This document shows positions 26,329-33,876 of a DNA stretch of 64,000 nucleotides, one piece after another (the first letter of the stretch is position 1; every line of letters begins with the position of its first letter). Origin of the DNA: Actomonas aquatica. Lineage in GTDB: Bacteria; Verrucomicrobiota; Verrucomicrobiia; Opitutales; Opitutaceae. Made by a program: the position numbers and the translations under genes. The stretch spans positions 3,348,001 through 3,412,000 of the forward strand of contig NZ_CP139781.1 in assembly GCF_019679435.2 (NCBI RefSeq), in the 5' to 3' direction. The notes beneath the pieces were generated by a model. It ran no database searches. It worked only from the letters and a program-made list of their open reading frames with translations, and was not told the DNA's origin.

Positions 26329-26425
26329 GCCCGTCGATTGAGCCCACCGCGACTGCCATCGGAGCTGGCGGTCGTTGGCTGCGGCGGCGGCGGCGGCTGC
26401 GGCGGCGGCGGCGGCGGCTGGATGG
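26329..26425 (-). repeat. attC-like recombination site B with GCC/CGG expansion
   Basis: Boxes GCCCGTC and GATGGGC; arms CCGCGACTGCC and GGCGGTCG-GGCTGCGG. It is longer than its neighbours because a CGG/CTG-type trinucleotide run (26380-26417) sits between the right arm and the outer box. Confidence 0.7.
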
Positions 26426-26468
26426 GCTCTTGTCTTGTCCCTATTGAGGATGAGGCAAGAATACTCAC

Positions 26469-26714
26469 GTGTGGTCCAAATTGCTCCTTTTTCTGGGTTA
26501 CGTAGCAGGGGGGATATTCTGCGTCATCTACTTCTTCTTTTTCGCGCCCTTCGAGGTGGTGCTCACCTACATCTACAATCGAAAAAAGCCAGATGCTGCC
26601 GATATCGTGATCAAGTTACCGTTTCGGAATCATCTTGGATTCATTTTACTCGGAGGGGTGCTCCCAATACTGATCTGGATCTTCGCATTCTGGTATTTCG
26701 CGACGAGGTCATGA
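26469..26714 (+). CDS. Small two-helix membrane protein, cassette 4 (reversed)
   Basis: An 81-aa protein with membrane segments LLLFLGYVAGGIFCVIYFFF and LGFILLGGVLPILIWIFAFW joined by a basic loop (YIYNRKKPDAADIVIKLPF). The start is a GTG at 26469 with a loose GAGG site upstream. It runs opposite to the other cassette genes, and its stop (26712-26714) lies 4 bases from the box at 26719. Cassettes with reversed genes exist but are uncommon. No family recognised. Confidence 0.55.
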   Translation: MWSKLLLFLGYVAGGIFCVIYFFFFAPFEVVLTYIYNRKKPDAADIVIKLPFRNHLGFILLGGVLPILIWIFAFWYFATRS

Positions 26715-26718
26715 GCTC

Positions 26719-26779
26719 GCCCATCGTTTTAGGTCAGACAGGCCGACCTATCGGCCTTGTCTGCGCCGACTGGTTGGGC
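26719..26779 (-). repeat. attC-like recombination site C
   Basis: Outer boxes GCCCATC and GTTGGGC; inner arms AGACAGGCCGA and TCGGCCTTGTCT. On the minus strand it starts GCCCAACCAGTCGG and ends CCTAAAACGATGGGC, the standard attC layout. Confidence 0.8.
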
Positions 26780-26801
26780 TCTATTGCATGGAATAATGAT
26801 T

Positions 26802-27386
26802 TCATCCGAATATCTTCGTAAGAAGAACCGTCGCTAGTGCGACAAAAACGCCAACGATGATTTCGGCAAGATGCTCGCGCCACCATGGAGCTTCTTCCTT
26901 ATCTGCACCCTTGGCGCTTCGATGTTCCAGAACGGCGTAAAGTGGACATTCGGAATAGTGCTGCGCTTTACTATCTTCCCAATACCATCTGGGATCGTTC
27001 GGCGGGATATTCTCTCTGCTCAATTTTCTGTGCGCAGCATCAGAATCAATCTCGTCTGAATATCTCGATAAAAAGCTACTGAAGTATCCGAATCGTTCGA
27101 AAACCACTTCCGGACAAAACTGAGCGATGAATGACAACTTGTCATTTGCTTTAAAAACTGAAGAGGCAGCTTCAGCAGTTGCCGGCCAAAGGTCGCTCTT
27201 CTTCCACATGCGCAAGAGCTTCTCATCTTCTTTCTTTTCGATTCCCGTGGCACCGGTCGACGGCAGCAAGCTGGTGCTCTGGTAGTAGCGCGGGCATGCC
27301 TTAATCGTCGCAAACGGGCACCGCGTCGGCATTTGCTTTTCGCGGCTTATGCGCGAATACCACTCAAGATCGGGAATAGTGGACAT
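26802..27386 (-). CDS. Hypothetical protein with C-terminal membrane anchor, cassette 3
   Basis: The start MSTIPDLEWYSRISREK is 15 bases from the attC core at 27402-27408; a GTG/ATG further upstream would lie on the core itself. The 194-aa protein carries a Cys/Pro motif RCPFATIKACPRYYQSTSLL, a middle helical part (KKSDLWPATAEAASSVFK) and one C-terminal membrane segment (LAEIIVGVFVALATVLLTKI). The DLEWYSRIS and RCPFA...CPRYY pattern recalls a widespread uncharacterised family often seen in mobile DNA. Function unknown; tail anchoring puts the soluble part in the cytoplasm. Confidence 0.65.
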   Translation of the reverse strand: MSTIPDLEWYSRISREKQMPTRCPFATIKACPRYYQSTSLLPSTGATGIEKKEDEKLLRMWKKSDLWPATAEAASSVFKANDKLSFIAQFCPEVVFERFGYFSSFLSRYSDEIDSDAAHRKLSRENIPPNDPRWYWEDSKAQHYSECPLYAVLEHRSAKGADKEEAPWWREHLAEIIVGVFVALATVLLTKIFG

Positions 27387-27401
27387 ATGAGTATTTAATT
27401 T

Positions 27402-27462
27402 GCCCAATGTTTGAGGTCAGGCAGGACGACTTGTCGGCCTTGTCTGCACCGATTTGTTAGGC
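27402..27462 (-). repeat. attC-like recombination site D
   Basis: Boxes GCCCAAT and GTTAGGC; inner arms AGGCAGGACGAC and GTCGGCCTTGTCT. The stop codon of cassette 2 lies inside the GCCTAAC box on the minus strand. Confidence 0.8.
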
Positions 27463-28041
27463 CTCATTTGTTTTATCGTCACTTAGTAGCTGAAGGTCAG
27501 ATTCTTCAATTTCGCTGAGCTCGGCGGAGACCCTTCTTCTAATCTTGGTGATGCGAGCATCGTCGATTTCCCCTCTCGTCGCTTCGTAGAGCTCATCTTC
27601 AATCCACCTTCGCAGTGACGTGAGACGGTGGATCTTCACGGCTGACGACTTGTGTAATAAGTCGGGCCGAAAATGCTGACTCACGAGAGACGATGCCAAG
27701 ACGAGGAGGCCGAGGAACCCCACAACGTGCTCACTAAAGGCCGTCGTGACAAAAGAAGAGGTCAGCACACCGCCGACAATAAACTGACCGATCACCAGCG
27801 AGGCTGAAGAGTAACGAAATAAACTGCGGCGACGCTCTTCATCGTCTAGGAGCTGGATCACCTCAGGTAGGCGCACCTCCTCACGTGGATCTCGTTTCGG
27901 GGTAAGGTCGGCAGAATTCGCCGCAGCTATGAGCTCAATACCCGTGAACAAATGCCCCTGCCTTTTGGCATATGACGCCAGTGCGCCACCGACTACTGTG
28001 GCTAAGGCGCTCGAAACTAGTGAGATGATTTCAACGCTCAT
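27457..28041 (-). CDS. Membrane protein, cassette 2
   Basis: A 194-aa protein with an N-terminal segment MSVEIISLVSSALATVVGGA and two close central membrane segments (SASLVIGQFIVGGVLTSSF and VVGFLGLLVLASSLVSQHF), followed by a long charged helical tail (RRWIEDELYEATRG, AELSEIEESDLQLLS). The two-helix core with helical flanks recalls SLATT-type membrane proteins linked to defence, but the match is by eye only. It starts 7 bases from the GTTAGGC core of site E and its TAA stop is inside site D, a compact cassette of about 600 bp. Confidence 0.65.
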   Translation of the reverse strand: MSVEIISLVSSALATVVGGALASYAKRQGHLFTGIELIAAANSADLTPKRDPREEVRLPEVIQLLDDEERRRSLFRYSSASLVIGQFIVGGVLTSSFVTTAFSEHVVGFLGLLVLASSLVSQHFRPDLLHKSSAVKIHRLTSLRRWIEDELYEATRGEIDDARITKIRRRVSAELSEIEESDLQLLSDDKTNEA

Positions 28042-28048
28042 TCTGTTC

Positions 28049-28122
28049 GCCTAACGATTTAGCTAAGCCGCGAGTCGCTGCGCGGAGCGCGGTGACTCGT
28101 TGGCTCGGGCGACTGGATGGGC
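28049..28122 (-). repeat. attC-like recombination site E
   Basis: Boxes GCCTAAC and GATGGGC; long inner stem AGCCGCGAGTC / GACTCGTTGGCT with an additional CGCTGCGCGGAGCGCGG loop hairpin. Minus strand ends AAATCGTTAGGC. Confidence 0.8.
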
Positions 28123-28135
28123 TCTTTCATGAACA

Positions 28136-28513
28136 TCAGAACTCTACTGCGAGGTGCCATCTGGAATCGGCCTCTTCTAGACTTAGAAGAACGCGCTTAA
28201 ACTCACGAAGCTCGTCGACAACAGCAATGCCGGCGCTTGATGGGGAGGATGTGAAATGGCCGAGGAGTGCTTCGATCGTCACGAGCCCTTCAGCTGCCGT
28301 AAACCACTGTTCCTCGGGAATCATCGTCTCATCGTCGAAGAACTCGGAAACCTCCTCAGGATCCTGGCTGAAGAAGCTCATGAGCTCTCGCACTCCGAGC
28401 CGCTTCGCTAATTGCGAAAGCTGCTCTTCCGAATTTGAGAGAGCGTGTCCGTTCACGTGAATATCCAGTCCGTTCGGTGGGTTCTCGGCTACTATGTAAA
28501 GTGAAGCGCTCAT
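28136..28513 (-). CDS. Hypothetical acidic protein, cassette 1
   Basis: From MSASLYIVAENPPNGLDIHV the protein is 125 aa, soluble and acidic (SQDPEEVSEFFDDETMIPEE), ending SRWHLAVEF. It resembles immunity-like or small adaptor proteins in size and charge, but no family is recognised. The start lies 11 bases after a GATGGGC core (28525-28531). It is the first cassette in array order if an integrase once lay to its right. Confidence 0.6.
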   Translation of the reverse strand: MSASLYIVAENPPNGLDIHVNGHALSNSEEQLSQLAKRLGVRELMSFFSQDPEEVSEFFDDETMIPEEQWFTAAEGLVTIEALLGHFTSSPSSAGIAVVDELREFKRVLLSLEEADSRWHLAVEF

Positions 28514-28524
28514 AGTATTAATTC

Positions 28525-28531
28525 GCCCATC
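28525..28531 (-). repeat. Half attC/attI-like core at array head
   Basis: GATGGGC on the minus strand, preceded by AACACT. The matching outer box to its right is not evident between 28532 and 28660, so this may be a truncated attC or a diverged attI. The following 130 bases hold no gene. Confidence 0.45.
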
Positions 28532-28666
28532 AGTGTTATTCACCCGCAGAAAGCGTGGCATATCCGGAAGGTCGGAGGTGGCCGACTAGCCGAAATAGGG
28601 TGGCGTGGTTGCTCATGAGCAAGGGGTAGCGTCATTTCTCTATTGGAGGCGCGACGACGAACCAAT

Positions 28667-28704
28667 CCCCAAAAGACATAAAAGGCCATGTCTTTTGGGG
28701 TTTT
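28667..28704. terminator. Hairpin terminator downstream of GH130 gene
   Basis: CCCCAAAAGACAT and ATGTCTTTTGGGG with an 8-base loop and TTTT on the plus strand; perfect 13-bp stem, A-run on the other side, so it can work in both directions. Confidence 0.75.
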
Positions 28705-28739
28705 GATCGTCGGCCCCTTCCCCGCCCGCCGACCTCTGA

Positions 28740-29735
28740 CTAGAAGGGCTCTATGCGCGCCAGCAGGTCGTCGACGTGCGCCGTCGCCAGCGCGACCGAA
28801 GTATCGGCGGCGCCGTAGTAGAGTTTCACTTCTCCACCCGGCTCCAAAATCATGCCGCAGGGGAAGATCACACTGCCGCGGAAGCCGTTCACTTCGTAGT
28901 CGGCCTCCGGCATGATCAGCGGCTCCCGCGCCATGCCGATCACCTTGGAGGGATCGTCCTTATCGAGCAGCATGAGCCCGGAGTGGTAGGTCTTGAACCA
29001 ACCCTGCGGCTCCCAGCCTTCCAGGCGCAGGTTCGGGTCTTTGTAGACGGCGTGAAACGACGTCAGCCAGCCCCGCTCGGTCTCGATCGGCGGTGCCGCC
29101 GGTCCGATCTTGGAGTTGGCAAAGGGCACTTCGTCCGGTCCCAGCACCGGCCGGTGGTGGCCCCAGTGCACGAGGTCGGGCGACTCGCCACACCAGATGG
29201 GAAACGCTTCCGGATCCTCCCGCATGTAAACCGGGAAGGGTCGCTCCAGGCGCACATACTTGCCGCCAAATTTGCGCGGAAACAGCACCATGTTGCGGCT
29301 GTCCGGCGCACTCACACTCAGCCACTGGAAGGTCTTAAAATCCTCCGTCGTCGCCACGCCCCCACTGATGCCATGGCCGGTGTCGATGGCGAAGCACATG
29401 TAGATCCGCCCATCGATCACCGTCAGCCGCGGATCATAAATGCGCCGCACCCAGTTGGCCGGGTAACGATGTCGCAACACATCCCGAAAGGCCGCCTGCA
29501 CGTCCTCCAGCGCGAAGAGCGGCTGCGGCTCCACCGTCCAGTTCACGCCGTCCCGGCTGATGGCGAGACCGATGTTGGTGCCGTCAAACTGCGGATCGCC
29601 GTCACGCCCGTAGTCGTTGCGAAAGACCATGACGTATCGGCCGTCATGATACACGACGCCGGCATTAAAGACGAGGGTGGCGGGATACGGCACCTGACGG
29701 GCCGTGAGCACAGGGTTTTGCGAATGACGTTGCAT
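28740..29735 (-). CDS. GH130 beta-mannoside phosphorylase-like enzyme
   Basis: A 331-aa cytoplasmic enzyme of the five-bladed propeller family GH130, which uses phosphate to cleave beta-mannosyl linkages (mannosyl-glucose, mannobiose, mannosyl-GlcNAc). Motifs: HSQNPVLTARQVPYP, LVFNAGVVYHDGRYVMVFRN, RIYDPRLTVIDG with probable catalytic Asp101, NMVLFPRKFGGKYVRLERP, NSKIGPAAPPIETERGWL and VKLYYGAADTSVALA. The Arg/Arg phosphate-binding pattern is compatible with phosphorylase subgroups, but the subgroup cannot be fixed by eye. It is the second gene after an MFS transporter (48-base gap), so import and phosphorolysis are coupled. Confidence 0.88.
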   Translation of the reverse strand: MQRHSQNPVLTARQVPYPATLVFNAGVVYHDGRYVMVFRNDYGRDGDPQFDGTNIGLAISRDGVNWTVEPQPLFALEDVQAAFRDVLRHRYPANWVRRIYDPRLTVIDGRIYMCFAIDTGHGISGGVATTEDFKTFQWLSVSAPDSRNMVLFPRKFGGKYVRLERPFPVYMREDPEAFPIWCGESPDLVHWGHHRPVLGPDEVPFANSKIGPAAPPIETERGWLTSFHAVYKDPNLRLEGWEPQGWFKTYHSGLMLLDKDDPSKVIGMAREPLIMPEADYEVNGFRGSVIFPCGMILEPGGEVKLYYGAADTSVALATAHVDDLLARIEPF

Positions 29736-29783
29736 GATAAAAGGGCGCGATGGCGGGACGAAGGCGCGGGCTCAGGGTAAGAT

Positions 29784-31118
29784 TCAGGAAGTCGCCGACG
29801 GCGCGGCGGGATCGACCGTCTCTTCGGCCAGAGCCGGCGGCACCGGCGGCGGGCCGCCGCGGTAGTAGCGGTAGAGCACCAAGGCCCCGAGCGGATGCAG
29901 GCAGCCGGCAAAGAGGAACATGAAGTCGTAGCCGAAGTGATCGACCAGAGGACCGGCGATGTAGTTGAAGGCCACGCTGGTGAAACCGCCCAGCGCACTG
30001 AGGATGCCGATCGAGGTCGCCACCGTGCCGGGCGGCGCGAGGTCGGTCACCAGCACGTTGATCATGGTGAGCCAGGCGTTCGCCATGACGTAGGCAAACA
30101 CCATCATGAAGAGCACCAGCGGTTTGCTCGCCACCGCCCACGGCGCCAGCGCCAGACAGGGCGCCAGCCAGACGAGGCGCTGCATCGCGATGCGTCGCGC
30201 GGTGGCCGCGTCACTGTGCACCTTGAGCAGGCGGTCCGACCACGAGCCGATCACCACGTTGCCGATGGCAGCGACCGCCGGGGGCAGCCAGGTCCACTTG
30301 CCCAGCTCGGCGAGCGTCCAACCGCCCCGTTCCTGCAGAAACCCGGCCTGCCAATAGATGAGAAAAAACCACGCCGGATCGGTCAGCAGTCGCGCGATCA
30401 ACACGCCGCGAATGCGCCGACTCGTGAGCACAAACTTGAGCGCCGCCAGACCCCGCATCGGCTGCGGTTCGGCGGGTTTGGCCGTGCCGTCGGTCGGGCC
30501 CGCCGCTGCGGCACTGCGGCGCGGTTCGCGGTCGCTGAGGAACCACACCGCCGCCAGCGCCAGACTGAAGATGCCGGGCAACAGGAAGGAGCTGCGCCAT
30601 CCGTGTGACAGCGTGATCGCCGCCACCAGCGGGGCCGTCATGATCGGGCCGGCCGATTGCAGGGCCTGATGCATCGTGACCACAAATCCCCGCCGCTCCC
30701 GCGGAAACCTCTTGGTGATGAGCACCATGATCGACGGCACCACGCCCGACTCCGCGATGCCGAGCACGACGCGCGCCGCGAGCAGTTCGTGGAAGTTGCG
30801 CGCCAGTCCGCAGCCGATGGTCGCCAGCGCCATGCCGAGCAGGAAAATCGACGCACAACGCCGCGTGCCCCAACGATCGATGATCTGCCCCGACACCAGA
30901 TACCCCAGCGTGTAGGGGATCATGTAACCCGTGATGAGGATGCCGTAGGCCTCGTTGTTGAGATCAAACTCCTCCGAGAGCGTGGACTTGAGGATGGCGA
31001 GCGTCTGGCGGTCGATGAAGAACAACACCGAGGCTGACACGAGCATCATGAGCAGGGCCCATCCGGTGGCGCCAATGCGCGGCACCGAAGCGGTCGAGGA
31101 CGAGGAGGGAGGATTCAT
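29784..31118 (-). CDS. MFS transporter (ACS/hexuronate-like)
   Basis: From MNPPSSSSTASVP the protein is 444 aa with about 12 membrane segments. The first loop has the MFS signature IIDRWGTRRCASI after YMIPYTLGYLVSG, and the second domain holds GSWSDRLLKVHSDAATARR. FFIDRQTLAILKSTL at the start of helix 1 is typical of the anion:cation symporter (ACS) branch, which carries uronates and sugar acids. The frame runs up to 31175, but that part is proline-rich. An operator lies at 31236-31251. It precedes the GH130 gene, so imported mannosides or uronates are plausible ligands. Confidence 0.87.
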   Translation of the reverse strand: MNPPSSSSTASVPRIGATGWALLMMLVSASVLFFIDRQTLAILKSTLSEEFDLNNEAYGILITGYMIPYTLGYLVSGQIIDRWGTRRCASIFLLGMALATIGCGLARNFHELLAARVVLGIAESGVVPSIMVLITKRFPRERRGFVVTMHQALQSAGPIMTAPLVAAITLSHGWRSSFLLPGIFSLALAAVWFLSDREPRRSAAAAGPTDGTAKPAEPQPMRGLAALKFVLTSRRIRGVLIARLLTDPAWFFLIYWQAGFLQERGGWTLAELGKWTWLPPAVAAIGNVVIGSWSDRLLKVHSDAATARRIAMQRLVWLAPCLALAPWAVASKPLVLFMMVFAYVMANAWLTMINVLVTDLAPPGTVATSIGILSALGGFTSVAFNYIAGPLVDHFGYDFMFLFAGCLHPLGALVLYRYYRGGPPPVPPALAEETVDPAAPSATS

Positions 31119-31235
31119 GGAGGTTTGGGGTCCGCCGGACGGACCGGGCTTTAATGGGGGGGGCGACGCCACCACCTGCGCGGCGTCTTGCCCCGACGCT
31201 GCGTCGACGCTCCGCGTCCGACAACGACCTCACCT

Positions 31236-31251
31236 GCGCAACGCGTTGCCC
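31236..31251. promoter_or_regulatory. LacI-type operator, copy 7 (MFS-GH130 operon)
   Basis: GCGCAACGCGTTGCCC, 118 bases before the transporter start; the right flank CCCTGG resembles the second motif. Confidence 0.6.
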
Positions 31252-31364
31252 TGGGTTGCGTATGACGGAGGTCGGTCGTCGCGGACCCGTTGATATCGGC
31301 CGCACGCGGCCGGTCCGGGGTCAACGCCCCCGGCTACAAGTGCCCCGCGATGGTCGCTACGCCG

Positions 31365-32738
31365 CTACGGCTTCGCCGGCGCCTGCCACGGCACCGCGCC
31401 GGCTTGCTGCACCTCGAGCGCGAGCGCTTCGGTCAGCTCCTTCGCCAACTCCGGTTCGTCCGCCATCCGGTCATGTTGCTCCAGCGGATCCTCCTTCAGG
31501 TTATACAACTCCAGCGGCGAGAAGGGATCGTTCTGCATGAGCTTCCAGTCGCCGCGAATGAGGGCCTCGTAGGTTTTACCGCCGTAACGCTCCCCCTCGC
31601 GGCGCACAAAATACAACTGCCGCTCGTTCTCCGCCGCGGTCGGCGCTTCGCCGCGCAAGGCCGGCCCCAAACTCTGCGCATCCAGACCGGCGGGAACCTC
31701 GGCGCCCGCCTCCTCCAGCGCCGTGACGAAGATATCAAATACCAGTCCCACGTAATCGGACTCCGTGCCCGCCGCCACGTGGGCGGGCCAGGTCGCGACA
31801 AACGGCACGCGCAGTCCGCCATCGTAGTGGTCGCGCTTCCCGCCGCGCCACGGGTCGTTGTTCTGCGAAAAATTGAGCGCGCCGCCGTTGTCCGATGTCA
31901 CGAAAACGAGCGTGTTGTCCGCCAGACCGGTGGCGCGCAGGGTGTCCATCACCCGACCGATCTGAGTATCGAGATCCTCGACCAACGCGACATTGAGCGC
32001 GCGCTGCTCCGGCATCTCCGGCGCCCGGGCCTGGACGCGGGCCAAGGCTTCGGGCGGCGGTTGCAACGGATAGTGCGGCGCGGTGTAGGCGAGATAGAGG
32101 AAGAACGGTTCGTCGCGGTGCGCGGGCGCCGCGCGGTCCTCAAAATAGTCGATCGCCCAATCCGAAAACACCGCCGTGGCGTGGCCCTCCGGCCGCACTT
32201 CCTCGCGATTGAGCCGCATGAAATTCACGCCGCGCCGCAGGTGCGTGGTGTAGCTGTCCATCATGTCGTCGAGGAAGCCGTGAAAGTGATCGAACCCGCG
32301 GTCGTTGGGCAACTGCCCCGGGGTGAGGCCGAGGTTCCACTTGCCGACCAGCGCGGTGTGATAACCCGCCTCCCGCAGCAGGTCGGCCAGCGTCGGCACC
32401 GTGGGATCGAGGTAACCCCAGGTGTTGAAGTTCGAGCGAATGAGTCCCGGCACGCCGACGCGATCGGCGTAACGTCCGGTCATGAGCGCCGCCCGACTGG
32501 GCGAGCACACGGTGGCGTTGGCGCGCATGGCGGTGAAGCGCATGCCGTCGGCCGCGAGGCGATCAATGGCCGGCGTGCGCACGTCGCCATCCGGTCGATA
32601 CGTGGAGGTGTCGCCATAACCCAGATCGTCGGCGAAGATCACCACGATGTTGGGCCGCGGTGCGGTTTCGGCGTGGGCCAAGGCGGCGACCGCCCCGGCC
32701 AACAGCCAACAACGGAGAGCAGTTAGGCAACGGGACAT
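31365..32738 (-). CDS. Secreted type I sulfatase
   Basis: A 457-aa alkaline-phosphatase-fold enzyme with signal peptide (CWLLAGAVAALAHAE). The formylglycine motif is CSPSR at 78-82, needing an anaerobic or FGE-type maturase elsewhere. Metal-site residues are in PNIVVIFADDLGYGD, and LVGKWNLG and VFVTSDNGG carry the remaining active-site groups. It removes sulfate esters from carbohydrate, probably in the periplasm. Its ATG overlaps the TGA of the SGNH gene by one base, so the two are translationally coupled. The exact subfamily (S1 type) and the sugar cannot be told. Confidence 0.93.
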   Translation of the reverse strand: MSRCLTALRCWLLAGAVAALAHAETAPRPNIVVIFADDLGYGDTSTYRPDGDVRTPAIDRLAADGMRFTAMRANATVCSPSRAALMTGRYADRVGVPGLIRSNFNTWGYLDPTVPTLADLLREAGYHTALVGKWNLGLTPGQLPNDRGFDHFHGFLDDMMDSYTTHLRRGVNFMRLNREEVRPEGHATAVFSDWAIDYFEDRAAPAHRDEPFFLYLAYTAPHYPLQPPPEALARVQARAPEMPEQRALNVALVEDLDTQIGRVMDTLRATGLADNTLVFVTSDNGGALNFSQNNDPWRGGKRDHYDGGLRVPFVATWPAHVAAGTESDYVGLVFDIFVTALEEAGAEVPAGLDAQSLGPALRGEAPTAAENERQLYFVRREGERYGGKTYEALIRGDWKLMQNDPFSPLELYNLKEDPLEQHDRMADEPELAKELTEALALEVQQAGAVPWQAPAKP

Positions 32739-33685
32739 CAGCGAGCCTCCAGCCGGTTGAAGGGTTCAATCGCGGCCACGGTCTCGGCGGCGACCGCCCG
32801 AAGGTGCGCAGCGAAGTCCGCATCCAAGCCGTCCGGCACAAAGGTCACCGCCGTCGGCGACTCGGCGAACAACACGCCATACCACACGAGTGCGCCGAGG
32901 TATTCACCGGCCACATTGGCGTGATTGGCGTCCTTGCCGAAGGTGCCGTCCTTCCAGCGGTAGCCCACGTGCAGGGAGTGCGGTTGCTCCGGCACCGCCG
33001 GTTCGACCCAGGTTTGCGCCGCAACCGCGGGGTCGGGTCGGTAGCCCCACACCGGATCCTCGTGCACCGCCTGAAACGCGTCGCCCACCGGCAGGAGACG
33101 CAGCCCAAACTCGCGCGCCACCGCTCGATAGGCCGCCCGCGTCGCCGTCCACATTTCCACCTGATCCGCCGCGTTGCGGTCCGGGGTCACCCGACCAAAG
33201 CGATCGGCATCCACCCGATACGCCCAAATCTGATGCACCACCTGCTCCGCCTCCGGCTGCACGCGGTGCAGGTAGGCGCTCAGGTCGGCGAAGAAGGGGT
33301 GATAACTCGTGGGATCACCCGACAGCCACGACACCTGTTGCAGCGTGATCACATCCCAGGTCTCGTCGCCGAGTAGCTCCGGCAAGGACTGACCGCCGTA
33401 GAGGTGTCCCGCCGGATCCGTCGGATCCGCCAGCGCTGCGGCCAACGCGTTCCAATGGCGTTCGAGGAAACACCCGCCGGCCTGCGCTTTCCGCAGGATG
33501 AGTTCATGACCACCATCGCGCGCGATGTCCGGCAGGTAGCGGGTGGCGTTTTGCGAAAAACTGTTGCCGATCACAAAGAGGCGCAGGGTGCGCGCCTCCA
33601 CACTGGTCACCAGCAGCGCCAGGGTGAGCCAAAGCAAAGTCGGGCCGAGCCAACGTCGGCCCCCGAGCGGGGTCTTCATCTGCAT
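32738..33685 (-). CDS. SGNH-type hydrolase (DUF4886-like), secreted
   Basis: Signal peptide (TLLWLTLALLVTSVEA) followed by LRLFVIGNSFSQNATRYLPD, where the Ser of GNSFS is the catalytic serine of SGNH/DUF4886 proteins. RKAQAGGCFLERHW holds the block with oxyanion Gly, DVITLQQVSWLSG the Gln/Asn position, and DANHANVAGEYLGA the Asp-x-x-His pair. Members act as esterases or deacetylases on polysaccharides. It lies upstream of the sulfatase with a one-base overlap. An ATG at 33685 or 33679 could serve as start. It faces the second sulfatase across a divergent region with operator copy 8. Confidence 0.85.
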   Translation of the reverse strand: MQMKTPLGGRRWLGPTLLWLTLALLVTSVEARTLRLFVIGNSFSQNATRYLPDIARDGGHELILRKAQAGGCFLERHWNALAAALADPTDPAGHLYGGQSLPELLGDETWDVITLQQVSWLSGDPTSYHPFFADLSAYLHRVQPEAEQVVHQIWAYRVDADRFGRVTPDRNAADQVEMWTATRAAYRAVAREFGLRLLPVGDAFQAVHEDPVWGYRPDPAVAAQTWVEPAVPEQPHSLHVGYRWKDGTFGKDANHANVAGEYLGALVWYGVLFAESPTAVTFVPDGLDADFAAHLRAVAAETVAAIEPFNRLEAR

Positions 33686-33763
33686 CACGAGAAAGGGGAC
33701 AGGGTTCGCCTTCGGTGGTGCCGTGCGGCGGCTCCGAGCGCAACGCGATCAGGACCGCACGCT

Positions 33764-33779
33764 GTGCAAGGCCTTGCAC
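33764..33779. promoter_or_regulatory. LacI-type operator, copy 8 (divergent sulfatase genes)
   Basis: GTGCAAGGCCTTGCAC, a perfect 16-bp palindrome between the leftward SGNH-sulfatase pair and the rightward sulfatase; it could control both. Confidence 0.75.
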
Positions 33780-33876
33780 GGGCCGCCGCTGGCTCGGGCC
33801 CGACCGGCCTGTCTCGCTGAGCTCGGCGGCCCCGCCGTCCGACCCGTCTTCGTGCTCACCCTCGAACCCCGATTTT

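Larger units (their letters stand above)
24997..28531 (-). mobile_element. Integron-type gene-cassette array without integrase (CALIN)
   Basis: Six small genes of unrelated type are separated by five imperfect inverted repeats of 61-97 bp (25552-25621, 26329-26425, 26719-26779, 27402-27462, 28049-28122). Reading the minus strand, each begins GCCYA(A/T)(C/T) and ends with a core such as GTTAGGC, GATGGGC or ATTGGGC. Across each cassette the boxes match, as expected for circular cassettes: GATGGGC at 28525-28531 with GCCCATC at 28116-28122; GTTAGGC at 28049-28055 with GCCTAAC at 27456-27462; GATGGGC at 26719-26725 with GCCCATC at 26419-26425. Interior L-like boxes (for example AGACAAGGCCGA and TCGGCCTGTCT) complete the attC pattern. 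Genes start 7-16 bases after the core in four cassettes. No intI or attI is visible. Confidence 0.8.

Noticed and set aside
26375..26821. Plus-strand frame starting with a polyalanine run
   Set aside because: The run is the trinucleotide repeat of an attC site and the rest crosses another attC; the 81-aa membrane protein in another frame is more credible.
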